Notes: generated by a model from the letters alone, not told the origin. A stretch of DNA of 64,000 bases from Bacteroidota bacterium (GCA_016706595.1 JADJJH010000002.1:992001-1056000); one strand, 5' to 3'; positions 52,970 to 62,554 are shown, counted from the first letter of the stretch. Translations and numbers: made by a program.

Positions 52970-53902
52970 ATGTCGCTGAGTACGAAACATTTGTTAGGTA
53001 TAAAAAATCTTACGGCAAAAGATATTCAGCTCATTTTTGAAACCGCCGATAATTTCAAGGAAGTTTTAAGACGACCTATCAAAAAAGTACCTACCCTTCG
53101 TGATACCACCATTGTTAATTTGTTTTTTGAAAATTCAACACGTACAAGAATTTCATTCGAGTTAGCCGAGAAACGATTGGGTGCCGATACTATCAATTTT
53201 GCTGCCAGCAGTTCTAGTGTTTCAAAAGGTGAAACTTTAATTGATACTGCGAATAATATTTTATCGATGAAAGTGGATATGGTGGTCATGCGACATAGTG
53301 CTAGCGGGGCACCACACTTTTTAGCGAATCATATTGATGCCGCTATAATTAATGCAGGAGATGGAACTAACGAGCATCCAACACAGGCCTTACTCGATGG
53401 TTTTTCGATACGCGAAAAGTTGGGCAGTTTACAGGGAAAGAAAGTGGCTATCATTGGCGACATCATGCATTCCCGTGTAGCACTATCAAATATCTATTGT
53501 CTTAAAAAAATGGGTGCCGAAGTCTTGGTTGCAGGCCCACCCACATTAATTCCAAAACATATCGATGCCTTGGGTGTGCATGTGACGTATAATTTACAAG
53601 AGGCATTGGCATGGTGCGATGTAGCGAATGTATTACGTATACAACTCGAGCGTCAACATATGCCTTTGTTTTCTTCGTTGCGCGAATATTCGTTGTATTA
53701 CGGTGTTACCAAAAAACATCTCGACGCACTTCAAAAAGAAATTACCATTATGCATCCGGGTCCAATTAACCGTGGTGTTGAATTAAGTTCCGATGCCGCC
53801 GACGGTAGACACTCTATCATTCTTCAACAGGTTGAAAATGGTGTTGCCATACGTATGGCTGTTTTGTATTTATTAGCAGGCAAGGGCGAGGATAGGATCT
53901 AA
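52970..53902 (+). CDS. pyrB: Aspartate carbamoyltransferase catalytic subunit
   Basis: It condenses carbamoyl phosphate and aspartate, the first committed step of pyrimidine synthesis. The 310-residue protein shows the carbamoyl phosphate motif FENSTRTRISFE (about residues 52-63), the SSSVSKGETLIDT loop, VMRHSASGAPH, GTNEHPTQALLDG and the late MHPGPINRGVEL. It lacks an adjacent regulatory pyrI, and the pyrR partner fits the class B/C type. Cotranscribed with pyrR (17 bases). Its stop lies just 3 bases from the convergent VOC gene, with no terminator between. Confidence 0.97.
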   Translation: MSLSTKHLLGIKNLTAKDIQLIFETADNFKEVLRRPIKKVPTLRDTTIVNLFFENSTRTRISFELAEKRLGADTINFAASSSSVSKGETLIDTANNILSMKVDMVVMRHSASGAPHFLANHIDAAIINAGDGTNEHPTQALLDGFSIREKLGSLQGKKVAIIGDIMHSRVALSNIYCLKKMGAEVLVAGPPTLIPKHIDALGVHVTYNLQEALAWCDVANVLRIQLERQHMPLFSSLREYSLYYGVTKKHLDALQKEITIMHPGPINRGVELSSDAADGRHSIILQQVENGVAIRMAVLYLLAGKGEDRI

Positions 53903-53905
53903 GAT

Positions 53906-54340
53906 TTAAATGGCTTTGTAATTTGGGTCAAAATCCACCATCCACTCGATGCCATATTTGTCTCTAAACATTCCAAAATAGCTACCCCAAGGACTATCAG
54001 AAATAGGCATCTCAATTTGTCCACCTGCAGAAAGCCCACTAAATAGTTTGTCTGCTTCTTCTTTACTTTCTGCACTGATTGAAATTTTACTTCTGTTTTC
54101 ATTTTCGTTTGTTCGCCCCATAATTTCGGGAACATCATTCGCCATTAAAACGTTTTTGCCAATGGGCAAGGCAATATGCATTATTTTATTTGCTTCGCTT
54201 TCTGTAACAATAAATTCATCACTAGCCATGTCTTTGAAACGCATAATTTTTGCGAACTCTCCACCAAAAACTGATTTGTAAAAGTTGAAGGCTTCTTCGG
54301 CATTTCCGTTGAAGTTGATATAAGGATTAATAAGTGCCAT
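53906..54340 (-). CDS. VOC family (PhnB-like glyoxalase fold) protein
   Basis: The 144-residue protein is of the PhnB/3-demethylubiquinone methyltransferase-like VOC type: INPYINFNGNAEEAFNFYKS at the N-terminus, VFGGEFAKIMRF, IMHIALPIGKNVLMAND and the C-terminal WGSYFGMFRDKYGIEWMVDF. No enzymatic function is established for the group. The frame is open to 54487, but the added residues are rich in Gln, Asn and Lys and unlike the family, so ATG at 54340 is chosen. Convergent with pyrB, ending 3 bases apart. Confidence 0.88.
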   Translation of the reverse strand: MALINPYINFNGNAEEAFNFYKSVFGGEFAKIMRFKDMASDEFIVTESEANKIMHIALPIGKNVLMANDVPEIMGRTNENENRSKISISAESKEEADKLFSGLSAGGQIEMPISDSPWGSYFGMFRDKYGIEWMVDFDPNYKAI

Positions 54341-54781
54341 AGTTGTATTTATTAAGTTGGTTTGAATTGGTTGTTTGTTTTTTGTTCGATGTGTATTGTT
54401 CGAGTGTTGCTGTTTCTCCTCTTTCCATACTTGTTTTTGTCTGTTTAAGATTGGGCATTTCTTCGCAATTGTTGATGCATCTTCCAAATCTCAATCTAAA
54501 AATATTTAGCACCTCAAATGTAAAACATCTATCTAAAATTCTCACCCCAAGTTCAAAAACGCTTCTTGGTTCATAAAACCTCAGATACACGAACCACTCT
54601 TAATATTTCACCCAAAATTCTCAACCAAATTAGTCCATTTTCACACTTTATGTTCCCTCATTTACAAACTAATATATCTAATTTGTCTTGGCAGAGGAGG
54701 GTGGGAGGACTTGTAAATCATTATAGATAACCATTGTAAATTTTTCATAGTGTTTATGCTACTTTAACAATCAAATGGGTA
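54341..54781. other. Gap of about 440 bases without a recognisable gene
   Basis: AT-rich sequence with some TGTTTGTTTTTTGTTCG-like runs and no credible reading frame, tRNA or hairpin terminator that I can see. It separates the start of the VOC gene (minus) from the end of the ABC permease gene (minus), so it holds the VOC promoter and the 3' end of the ABC operon. Confidence 0.6.
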
Positions 54782-56011
54782 TTAAACCAATTGCTTCACA
54801 TTGCGCTTAAACATTGTTAATGCGATAAAGTTAAGCAAACAGCCAATGCCAATTAGTACAGCAACTTTACCTAAAAAGTTTATATCGGTTATCTGAAGAT
54901 TGCGCCAAAAAATATCGTAAAAACCTTGTATGCCCCAGTAGTTTACTGTAAAGTGCGACATGGTTTGCATAAACGCAGGCATCACAAAAGTAGGTATCAT
55001 GCTTCCGCCAATAGCACTCATGGTAATCACAATGAGGGTAGATATACCTTGCACTTGTGATTTTGTTTTGGCAATTGATGCCAATAAAACACCAAAGCTT
55101 GAACAAGCAAACGCTGTTACAATAATCATTAATAATAAGGGTAGTATTTTTTCAGGAACATTTAATTTGAATACAAAGTAGGCGTATAAAAACAATACAC
55201 ATAATTGCAAAATGCTGATAATGTTTACATACAACATCTTGCCAAACAAAATTTGATTCACTGGTATAGGTGAAACTAATAATTTCTTTAAAGTCCCTTC
55301 TTGCTTCTCTTCCAATAAACTTGCGCCTATGCCTACAACCGAAAAAAGTAACATCATAATTGAATTGCCTGCTACTACTTGCACCAACATTGGTGAGTTT
55401 TCTTTTTCAGCTACCAATGCACTTACTTTTAGATAGGGTTTATCTTCTTTTGTATTTTTAGTATCTGCGTCTGCAGCGAATTGTGAAATAATTTGTTGGT
55501 GAATTTTGGCTCGTTGTTGGCTATCCATCTGTGGATTGTTTTTATCAAAATCCAATAATGTCTTTCTTTGTATTTGTGAATTACCTATGATACCCATCAG
55601 CTTAGCCATCAAAGCTGATTGCAACATCCCTAATTCCATTTTTTTGGCTTCATCGTAGCATAATTCCATTTCGGGTTGAGCGCCCATTCGGATAGAATCG
55701 GCCATGCCCTTATGGAAAATCATAATGACGGACTCATCACCTTTCACCACCATAGCTTTAGCACTATCGCTTGTAGTTCGAATAATTTCTAGTTCGTCGA
55801 GTGAATCTAATTGTGCCATTATATTTTTTGAAGTAGGACTTTGGTCTTCATCGGCAACCACTAAGACTTGAGCACGTGGTTCCCTTTTTTTTGTTACACC
55901 AAAAATGACACCAAATAAAGTCACTAAAATAATAGGCAATAAAAACGTTAGAAATATGCCTTTCTTGTCAGACAAAAATATTTTTAAATCTTTGATTACA
56001 AATTTTATCAT
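54782..56011 (-). CDS. ABC-2 type transporter permease
   Basis: This 409-residue membrane protein has a cytoplasmic start, a first helix (GIFLTFLLPIILVTLFGVIF), a large extracytoplasmic part (residues about 45-225), then five more helices including GNSIMMLLFSVVGIGASLL and the ABC-2 signature stretch EEKQEGTLKKLLVSPIPVNQ. This YhhJ/DrrB-like architecture belongs to exporters of drugs, lipids or polysaccharide. It overlaps the ATPase gene by 4 bases (ATGA), so the two are translationally coupled. The substrate is unknown. Confidence 0.9.
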   Translation of the reverse strand: MIKFVIKDLKIFLSDKKGIFLTFLLPIILVTLFGVIFGVTKKREPRAQVLVVADEDQSPTSKNIMAQLDSLDELEIIRTTSDSAKAMVVKGDESVIMIFHKGMADSIRMGAQPEMELCYDEAKKMELGMLQSALMAKLMGIIGNSQIQRKTLLDFDKNNPQMDSQQRAKIHQQIISQFAADADTKNTKEDKPYLKVSALVAEKENSPMLVQVVAGNSIMMLLFSVVGIGASLLEEKQEGTLKKLLVSPIPVNQILFGKMLYVNIISILQLCVLFLYAYFVFKLNVPEKILPLLLMIIVTAFACSSFGVLLASIAKTKSQVQGISTLIVITMSAIGGSMIPTFVMPAFMQTMSHFTVNYWGIQGFYDIFWRNLQITDINFLGKVAVLIGIGCLLNFIALTMFKRNVKQLV

Positions 56012-56937
56012 GCGTCGCGAAGTTGTTTACCGGTGAGTTGCAAAAACACAGATTCGAGATTTACTTTTTGTATTTCGATATGTAAAATATCCAAACCCAG
56101 ATCATTACATTTCAAAATTATTTTCGCTAAATCTTGATGTACCTCAGTTGAGTAAAATAAAAACTTCTGTGAATTACTATAATCGCCTTTCGGCCAAAAT
56201 TCTTTCAACTTCACTAATGCCAAATCCGAAACTTCATTAAATTTTATTTCGATTGTCTCGCTTACATTACCTAATTTTTTCAACTCGCTTAAACTGCCTT
56301 CAGCTATAATTTTGCCATCATCAATTACGCCTATTTTGGTGCAAAAGCGTTCGGCTTCTTCCATATAATGTGTTGTATACAAAAAAGTCAAACCTTCTTT
56401 ATGCAGTTTCTCAATCACTTCATAAATCAAATTTCTACTTTGTGGATCAATGCCAACCGTTGGCTCATCCATAAACAATACTTTAGGTTGATGCAAAATG
56501 GCTGATGCAATATTCACTCTTCGTTTCATTCCACCCGAATAAGTTTTTATTTTATCCTGTTTTCGTTCAGTTAAACCAAAAAGTTCCAAGGTTTCATTTA
56601 TTCGCGATTTCAATAATTTAGTTGGAACATCATACAAACTTCCCCAAAAAAGTAAATTATCCCATGCGCTTAATTCTTCGTACAAAGCAATTTCTTGCGG
56701 AACAACCCCAATAGATTGTTTACATGCTCGACTTTGTTTTTTCAAGTCAAAGCCTGCAATTTGTATATCGCCCTCATCAGCTTGAAGTAAATTACTTAAG
56801 ATACTAATGGTGGTGGTTTTACCTGCACCGTTCGGCCCGAGTAAACCATAAAATTCTCCTTTTTGAATTGTAAAATCAATTCCTTTTAATACTAAATGGC
56901 CATGATACTGTTTACAAAGATTATGAACTTGAATCAT
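56008..56937 (-). CDS. ABC transporter ATP-binding protein
   Basis: The 309-residue ATPase has Walker A GLLGPNGAGKTTTISIL (about residues 33-49), Q-loop VVPQEIALYEELS, signature YSGGMKRRVNIASA, Walker B VLFMDEPTVGIDP and switch His TTHYMEEAE. A C-terminal extension of about 80 residues follows, as in DrrA-type exporters. Partner permease overlaps downstream by 4 bases. Start ATG at 56937; a family A element and clpC lie upstream. Confidence 0.95.
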   Translation of the reverse strand: MIQVHNLCKQYHGHLVLKGIDFTIQKGEFYGLLGPNGAGKTTTISILSNLLQADEGDIQIAGFDLKKQSRACKQSIGVVPQEIALYEELSAWDNLLFWGSLYDVPTKLLKSRINETLELFGLTERKQDKIKTYSGGMKRRVNIASAILHQPKVLFMDEPTVGIDPQSRNLIYEVIEKLHKEGLTFLYTTHYMEEAERFCTKIGVIDDGKIIAEGSLSELKKLGNVSETIEIKFNEVSDLALVKLKEFWPKGDYSNSQKFLFYSTEVHQDLAKIILKCNDLGLDILHIEIQKVNLESVFLQLTGKQLRDA

Positions 56938-56975
56938 TTTATTTTAATTGTATTCAAATTAATATAGCATTCATA

Positions 56976-57109
56976 AGACATCTATAAAAACCACTCAGGC
57001 GAGGCATTCGAATTTTTCAATTCCGATAGCTATCGGAAGAGTTTACTGTTGTAAATAAAGGATTTTAAAAATTCGAATAACGAAGCATCAGGGGGATTTA
57101 GAGATGTCT
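56976..57109 (-). repeat. Family A structured intergenic element, copy 2
   Basis: The outer arms AGACATCT (56976-56983) and AGATGTCT (57102-57109) extend those of copy 1. Inside are the stem ATTCGAATTTTTCAA (57006-57020) with TTTAAAAATTCGAAT, the perfect palindrome TTCCGATAGCTATCGGAA (57021-57038) and TTTAC/GTAAA. The right end is 4 bases from the clpC stop codon (minus strand). Confidence 0.8.
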
Positions 57110-57112
57110 GCA

Positions 57113-59668
57113 TTAATCCTTTGCTTCACCTGATTTCTCTTTCTTGCCCTTCTCCTTTTGTGTAAATTTCAATAATGAAGTTTCTTCGTCTAAATCGGCT
57201 ATTAAGGTATCACCTTCTTTAATACCCTGATTTAAAATCTCTTCAGCTAAAGGATCTTCAAGATATTTTTGAATGGCACGATGCAAAGGTCGAGCACCAA
57301 ATTGTTGGTCGTAACCTTTTTCGCCTATAAAGTTCTTCGCCTTATCAGTAAGCTCAAGTTTAAACCCTATAGTCGCTAAACGCTTCATCACATTCTCCAT
57401 CACCAAATCAATAATAACATGAATATGTTGTTGCGTTAATGCGTTAAATACAATCACATCATCTATCCGATTTAAAAACTCGGGCGCAAATGTTTTTTTC
57501 AAAGCCTTTTCAATTACAGCTTTGCTATTATCCTCGGCATTCTCTGTTTTCGTTTTGGTAGCGAATCCAACACCATCACCAAATTCTTTCAACTGTCGCA
57601 CACCAATATTTGAAGTCATGATAATAATGGTATTCTTGAAATCAATTTTGCGTCCCATACCATCAGTCAACTGACCATCATCTAACACCTGCAATAAAAT
57701 ATTATAAATATCCGGATGTGCTTTTTCGATTTCGTCGAGTAAAATAATGCTATAAGGTTTGCGACGAACCTTTTCGGTAAGTTGTCCGCCTTCTTCATAA
57801 CCCACATATCCCGGAGGCGCACCAATTAATCTGCTCACCGAAAATTTCTCCATATACTCGCTCATGTCAATGCGAATCAATGATTCATCACTATCGAACA
57901 TATTACGGGCAAGACAACGAGCCATTTCGGTTTTACCAACACCTGTAGGGCCTAAAAAGATAAATGAACCGATGGGTTTTTTAGGATCTTTCAATCCTAC
58001 TCGATTACGTTGAATAGCTTTCACTACTTTCTTTACGGCTTCTTCTTGCCCTATTACCACTCGGTTTAACTCATCGCCCATGTTACGAAGTTTCTCGCTT
58101 TCGGCAGCTACCATACGCTTCACCGGTATGCCGGTCATCATATGAATTACCTCGGCAATTTCTTCTTCGTGTATCGGAATTCTTCTGCTCTTTATTTCTT
58201 CTTCCCAATTATTTTTTGCGACTTCTAACTCTTCTTGTAATTTCTTTTCTGAATCGCGTAATGAAGCAGCTTTTTCAAATTGCTGACTTTTAACTACTTT
58301 ATTTTTCTCAACCTTGATGTCTTCAATCTTTTGTTCAAGTTCAAGAATATTTTTAGGGACATCAATATTTTTTAGATGTACACGAGCGCCAACTTCGTCC
58401 ATAACGTCGATGGCTTTATCGGGCAATAGTCGATCGGTGATATATCGATTACTAAGTTTAACACAAGCTTCAATGGCTTCTTTGCTATAACTCACATTGT
58501 GGAAATCTTCGTATTTCGATTTTAAATTATCAAGGATAATTATAGTGTCATCAACACTTGGTGGTTCAATTAAAACTTTCTGAAAACGACGATCGAGTGC
58601 ACCATCTTTTTCGATATGCATTCGATATTCATCTAAGGTCGATGCGCCAATGCATTGTAATTCGCCTCGAGCTAATGCAGGTTTAAAAATGTTCGATGCA
58701 TCTAGTGAACCACTTGCGCCACCTGCGCCAACAATGGTATGAATTTCATCGATGAATAAGATGACATCACGATTTTTTTCAAGTTCGTTCATGATGGCTT
58801 TCATGCGCTCTTCAAACTGACCGCGATATTTTGTACCGGCAACCAAAGCTGCCAAATCCAAACTAATTACACGCTTCTCAAATAGAACGCGTGATACTTT
58901 GCGTTGATAAATGCGTAAGGCTAGTCCTTCAACAATGGCTGTTTTACCTACACCGGGTTCGCCAATGAGGATGGGGTTATTTTTCTTTCTACGTGATAAT
59001 ATCTGTGAAACTCTTTCGATTTCAGTCTCACGACCCACAATCGGATCGAGTTGTCCGAGTTCTGCTAAACGAGTTATATCTCGTCCGAAATTATCGAGTA
59101 CAGGTGTTTTAGATTTTGAATTCGCCGGGTTAGCAGGTTTGCGTTGGTACTGACTGCGATCATCATCTTCTTCAAAATTGCCCTGATCATCTTTCAATTC
59201 ATTACTGATTCTAGGTGCTGAGCCGGTTCCGGTCACCATCTCTAATTCACTTTTAAATGAATCATAATCAACATGCAATTGATTTAAGATTTGACAAGCT
59301 ACGTTTTCTTTATTTTTTAGGATAGATAAAACCAGATGTTCACTTTCAGCTAAAACTCTTTTCATGGCTTTAGATTCCAAAACAGTAATTCGAATTACTT
59401 TTTCGGCTTGTTTAGTAAGTGGTAAACTATTAATATTATCCGTTTTTTTAGAAATGCCCTTGTTTTTAATAACAAGTTCTAGTTCTCGACGTAAGTCGTA
59501 TAAATCAACCCGTAGATTTTGAAGTATTTTGATACCTAATCCTTGTCCGTCACGTATCATGCCTAAGAGCAAGTGCTCAATACCTATAAAATCATTTCCT
59601 AATCTGAGGGCTTCTTCACGGCTATACGAAATTATCTCTTTTACTTTCGGTGAAAATTGCGAATCCAT
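57113..59668 (-). CDS. clpC: ATP-dependent Clp protease ATP-binding subunit ClpC
   Basis: ClpC is an AAA+ unfoldase that feeds proteins to ClpP. The 851-residue protein has the Clp N-terminal repeat domain (about residues 1-145; FSPKVKEIISYSREEALRLG), the first ATPase with GEPGVGKTAIVEG and DEIHTIVGAGGASG, a UVR-containing middle region (QQFEKAASLRDSEKKLQEEL), the second ATPase with GPTGVGKTEMARCLARN and SEYMEKFSVSRLIGAPPGYV, and a basic C-terminus (KGKKEKSGEAKD). The middle UVR domain identifies ClpC rather than ClpB. A TAnnTTTG element is upstream. A family A element lies directly after its stop codon. Confidence 0.97.
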   Translation of the reverse strand: MDSQFSPKVKEIISYSREEALRLGNDFIGIEHLLLGMIRDGQGLGIKILQNLRVDLYDLRRELELVIKNKGISKKTDNINSLPLTKQAEKVIRITVLESKAMKRVLAESEHLVLSILKNKENVACQILNQLHVDYDSFKSELEMVTGTGSAPRISNELKDDQGNFEEDDDRSQYQRKPANPANSKSKTPVLDNFGRDITRLAELGQLDPIVGRETEIERVSQILSRRKKNNPILIGEPGVGKTAIVEGLALRIYQRKVSRVLFEKRVISLDLAALVAGTKYRGQFEERMKAIMNELEKNRDVILFIDEIHTIVGAGGASGSLDASNIFKPALARGELQCIGASTLDEYRMHIEKDGALDRRFQKVLIEPPSVDDTIIILDNLKSKYEDFHNVSYSKEAIEACVKLSNRYITDRLLPDKAIDVMDEVGARVHLKNIDVPKNILELEQKIEDIKVEKNKVVKSQQFEKAASLRDSEKKLQEELEVAKNNWEEEIKSRRIPIHEEEIAEVIHMMTGIPVKRMVAAESEKLRNMGDELNRVVIGQEEAVKKVVKAIQRNRVGLKDPKKPIGSFIFLGPTGVGKTEMARCLARNMFDSDESLIRIDMSEYMEKFSVSRLIGAPPGYVGYEEGGQLTEKVRRKPYSIILLDEIEKAHPDIYNILLQVLDDGQLTDGMGRKIDFKNTIIIMTSNIGVRQLKEFGDGVGFATKTKTENAEDNSKAVIEKALKKTFAPEFLNRIDDVIVFNALTQQHIHVIIDLVMENVMKRLATIGFKLELTDKAKNFIGEKGYDQQFGARPLHRAIQKYLEDPLAEEILNQGIKEGDTLIADLDEETSLLKFTQKEKGKKEKSGEAKD

Positions 59669-59687
59669 TGAGGGGTATTAGTTTTGT

Positions 59688-59695
59688 CAAATATA
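59688..59695 (-). promoter_or_regulatory. TAnnTTTG -7 element of clpC
   Basis: TATATTTG on the minus strand is an exact consensus match, 20 bases before the clpC ATG at 59668. Confidence 0.6.
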
Positions 59696-59726
59696 ATTAA
59701 TTATTTTTACTTCAAAAGAGAATTGT

Positions 59727-60110
59727 ATGAGATATAAAATAGAAGCAAGAACTGACTTTGATATTATTACGCCGTTGTATGCAAAAATGGATTCGACGTT
59801 AACAGAGCAGTTAAATGATTTGATAGATGATAGCATTGAGAATAGCCGTAGTTTGGTGATTGATTTTGTGCATATTGAGGAACTTAATGAAGAAGAAGTT
59901 AAAGTTATTGAAAGGATGCATAATGAACTCTATCAACAAAATTTATCCTTTGTAATCTGTCATGTAAACGCCGCATGTCGAAAGCAAATTGCTGAGCTTG
60001 AGCTAGAACATGTATTAAATGTAACACCAACTCAAATTGAAGCGATAGATGTAGTTAGCATGGAAGGTTTAGAGCGAATGTTATTAGACGAAGGGGATGA
60101 TGTAAATTAA
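59727..60110 (+). CDS. STAS domain-like protein (possible anti-sigma factor antagonist type)
   Basis: The 127-residue soluble protein resembles the STAS fold: SLVIDFVHIEELNEEEVKVI (strand and following helix), NLSFVICHVNAACRKQIAEL and LNVTPTQIEAIDVVSMEGLE (late helix), the pattern of SpoIIAA-like proteins and of STAS domains in general. The serine that is phosphorylated in classical antagonists (DxS) is not in place: the loop reads DFVHIEELNEEE, so classical partner switching is doubtful. Gene is divergent from clpC and convergent with YceI. Confidence 0.7.
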   Translation: MRYKIEARTDFDIITPLYAKMDSTLTEQLNDLIDDSIENSRSLVIDFVHIEELNEEEVKVIERMHNELYQQNLSFVICHVNAACRKQIAELELEHVLNVTPTQIEAIDVVSMEGLERMLLDEGDDVN

Positions 60111-60114
60111 AAAA

Positions 60115-60141
60115 AGTCGCTATATGGCGACTCTTAATTAT
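60115..60141. terminator. Hairpin terminator between convergent genes
   Basis: AGTCGC (60115-60120) and GCGACT (60127-60132) form a stem with a TATATG loop, preceded by A-run and followed by TTAATTATTTTT. It can serve the STAS-like gene and, from the other strand, the YceI gene. Confidence 0.7.
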
Positions 60142-60156
60142 TTTTCTTGCTATTGA

Positions 60157-60792
60157 CTAGTGCTTAGCATATATATCAAAAATGATTTTTACTTCTGGGT
60201 AAATAAATTTATCTTTTAAAGATTTATCATTACCATAGTGTACGCCCCATTGTGTGCGGTCTATAACGAAGTCGGCAGTTGCATGTACTTCAGTTTCACT
60301 CACTGAAATACGAGCCGGAAAACTAATATTTTTTGTACTATCCTTTAAAGTAAGATTACCGCTAATTTTATGAGTAGCCGTGCTATCGTTCGGAATGGGC
60401 GTACAAGCTGTTATTTCAAATTTTGCTTGTGGATATTTTGCAGCATCAAAGAACTCAGCAGATAATAAATGGTTCACTAGCTTGTATGAGTAATTTGTAT
60501 CCTTGTCTAAAATTTCCATCTTGCTCATATCTATTACAAAATTTCCACCACTAATGTTGTTTTCTAGAATGCTGACCGTACCAGAAGATACTTGCATTTT
60601 ACCGGTATGAGTACCAACTGGCTTAGTTCCAATAAAAGTTAACGAACTATTTACAGCATCAACTGTATAAGATGTACCGGTTTGTTCACCTGCAGTTTGT
60701 TGATCCGTCACTTCAGCAGTAGTTCCTTCTGGTTTGCTTTGACAAGCGAAAAGTGTTGTAGCAATTGCGATTGCAATAAAGATTTTTTTCAT
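60157..60792 (-). CDS. YceI family lipoprotein
   Basis: The 211-residue protein has a lipobox (ATTLFAC, Cys17) and then the YceI lipocalin-like barrel: SYTVDAVNSSLTFIGTKPVG, HTGKMQVSSGTVSILENN, SAEFFDAAKYPQAKFEIT and DRTQWGVHYGNDKSLKDKF. YceI proteins bind isoprenoid-like lipids such as octaprenyl molecules in the structures known; the in-vivo role is unclear. A linker rich in Thr, Glu and Gln (residues 20-40) connects the lipid anchor with the barrel. A TACGTTTG element is just upstream. Confidence 0.93.
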   Translation of the reverse strand: MKKIFIAIAIATTLFACQSKPEGTTAEVTDQQTAGEQTGTSYTVDAVNSSLTFIGTKPVGTHTGKMQVSSGTVSILENNISGGNFVIDMSKMEILDKDTNYSYKLVNHLLSAEFFDAAKYPQAKFEITACTPIPNDSTATHKISGNLTLKDSTKNISFPARISVSETEVHATADFVIDRTQWGVHYGNDKSLKDKFIYPEVKIIFDIYAKH

Positions 60793-60809
60793 TTTTATTA
60801 ATTTTTTTT

Positions 60810-60817
60810 CAAACGTA
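60810..60817 (-). promoter_or_regulatory. TAnnTTTG -7 element of the YceI gene
   Basis: TACGTTTG on the minus strand is an exact consensus match, 18 bases before the ATG at 60792. Confidence 0.6.
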
Positions 60818-60913
60818 GGCTTAAAATTTTATAATATGTGTTATAACATACATTATTTGTTCATTGTTAACAAATTATGACCTGCTTCAGATGAATTTGT
60901 TTTGGGCTGAAAG

Positions 60914-60921
60914 TATCTTTG
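60914..60921 (+). promoter_or_regulatory. TAnnTTTG -7 element of pckA
   Basis: TATCTTTG is an exact consensus match, 20 bases before the pckA ATG; a TTTG lies 14 bases further upstream, shorter than the usual spacing. Confidence 0.65.
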
Positions 60922-60940
60922 CCGCCTAAAAATAAATCTT

Positions 60941-62554
60941 ATGCAAGAAACTGGCATTAAAAACCCCTCCCATAATTTATCGGCTTTGGGCCTATATCCT
61001 TCTAAAGTAAATTGGAATTTAAGTCCTGAAGTATTGAGCGAACAGACGGTAAGTTTAGGACAAGGATCTATTACCGATATGGGTGCATTAGCAGTAAATA
61101 CTGGTAAATTTACCGGGCGTTCACCAAAAGATAAATTTACGGTGAAAGATGCCATGACAGAAGATAGCGTGGATTGGAGTGATATTAACATAGCCATTTC
61201 GCCTGAGCATTTTGAAACTTTGTATAATGATGTCACTGCTTATTTAAAAGATAAGGAATTATGGGTTCGAGATGCGTATGCTTGTGCCGACCCCAAACAT
61301 CGTTTAAATATTTTGGTCGTAAATGAATATCCTTGGGCAAATCTTTTTTGTAATGATTTGTTTTTACGCCCAACTGCTGAAGAATTACTTACACAATCCC
61401 CTGAATGGGTAATATTACAAGCGCCAGGATTCGAAGCAAATCCACAAGTGCACGGAACCCGACAAGGAAACTTTACGGTAGTAAATTTCACTAAAAAAAT
61501 AATCTTGATCGGTGGTACAGCGTATACAGGTGAAATGAAGAAAGGTATATTTGGTGTGCTCAATTATATTCTTCCGCACGAAAAAGGCGTATTAAGTATG
61601 CATTGCTCAGCCAATGAAGGGGAAGATGGAGATGTAGCTTTGTTTTTTGGTTTAAGTGGAACTGGCAAAACAACATTAAGTGCCGACCCTTATCGTAAAT
61701 TAATTGGTGATGATGAGCATGGTTGGGATCGTGGTTCGGTATTTAACTTTGAAGGTGGGTGTTATGCTAAATGTATTGATTTAACCGAAGAAAAGGAACC
61801 CCAAATATATGCTGCTATTAAACCGAATGCTTTAGTTGAAAATACTAACTATTTACCTGGAACGCATACAGTAGATTTCGCAGATTCGAGCATTACCGAA
61901 AACACAAGAGTTGCCTATCCAATTAATCATATTTCAAACGCTAAAGAACCAAGCATAGGTGGAGACCCGAAAAATATTTTCTTTTTAACTTGTGATGCTT
62001 ATGGCATTTTACCACCTATATCGAAATTAAGCACCGGACAAGCGATGTATAGTTTTATTAGCGGATATACAGCAAAGGTGGCCGGTACCGAAGTGGGTGT
62101 AACTGAACCTCAAGCTACCTTTTCAGCTTGTTTCGGACGAGCTTTCCTTCCTCTACATCCAACCAAGTATGCCGAATTACTAGGAAAAAAACTTGAGCAA
62201 CATCCCGATGTAAAAGTTTGGTTGATTAATACCGGATGGAGTGGCGGACCTTACGGTGTGGGTAATCGAATGAAGCTAAGTTATACCCGTGCCATGATTA
62301 CTGCCGCTATGAAAGGTGAACTGAATGATGTAGACTATGTTGCCCACCCAGTATTTGGTTTTAAAATGCCAACTTCTTGCCCGAATGTACCTTCGGATCT
62401 TTTAATTCCTGAAAATACATGGAGCAACAAAGAGGAATACGCTAAGAAAGCAAATGAATTAGGCGCTTTGTTTGTAAAGAACTTTGAAAAGTATGCTTCT
62501 CAAGCGAATGAAGAAATTCTTGCTGCCGCACCAATCGTTTTGCAAACTATATAA
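60941..62554 (+). CDS. pckA: Phosphoenolpyruvate carboxykinase (ATP)
   Basis: It converts oxaloacetate and ATP to phosphoenolpyruvate, the entry to gluconeogenesis. The 537-residue protein has the family-specific GLSGTGKTTLSADPYRKLIG P-loop (kinase-1a site, about residues 233-252), DDEHGWDRGSVFNFEGGCYA (metal and kinase-2 site), GRSPKDKF near the N-terminus for the oxaloacetate-binding arginine, and the late SGYTAKVAGTE and NTGWSGGPYGVGNRM. Length is typical. Start ATG at 60941 lies 20 bases from an exact -7 element. It is transcribed alone and followed by a strong terminator. Confidence 0.98.
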   Translation: MQETGIKNPSHNLSALGLYPSKVNWNLSPEVLSEQTVSLGQGSITDMGALAVNTGKFTGRSPKDKFTVKDAMTEDSVDWSDINIAISPEHFETLYNDVTAYLKDKELWVRDAYACADPKHRLNILVVNEYPWANLFCNDLFLRPTAEELLTQSPEWVILQAPGFEANPQVHGTRQGNFTVVNFTKKIILIGGTAYTGEMKKGIFGVLNYILPHEKGVLSMHCSANEGEDGDVALFFGLSGTGKTTLSADPYRKLIGDDEHGWDRGSVFNFEGGCYAKCIDLTEEKEPQIYAAIKPNALVENTNYLPGTHTVDFADSSITENTRVAYPINHISNAKEPSIGGDPKNIFFLTCDAYGILPPISKLSTGQAMYSFISGYTAKVAGTEVGVTEPQATFSACFGRAFLPLHPTKYAELLGKKLEQHPDVKVWLINTGWSGGPYGVGNRMKLSYTRAMITAAMKGELNDVDYVAHPVFGFKMPTSCPNVPSDLLIPENTWSNKEEYAKKANELGALFVKNFEKYASQANEEILAAAPIVLQTI

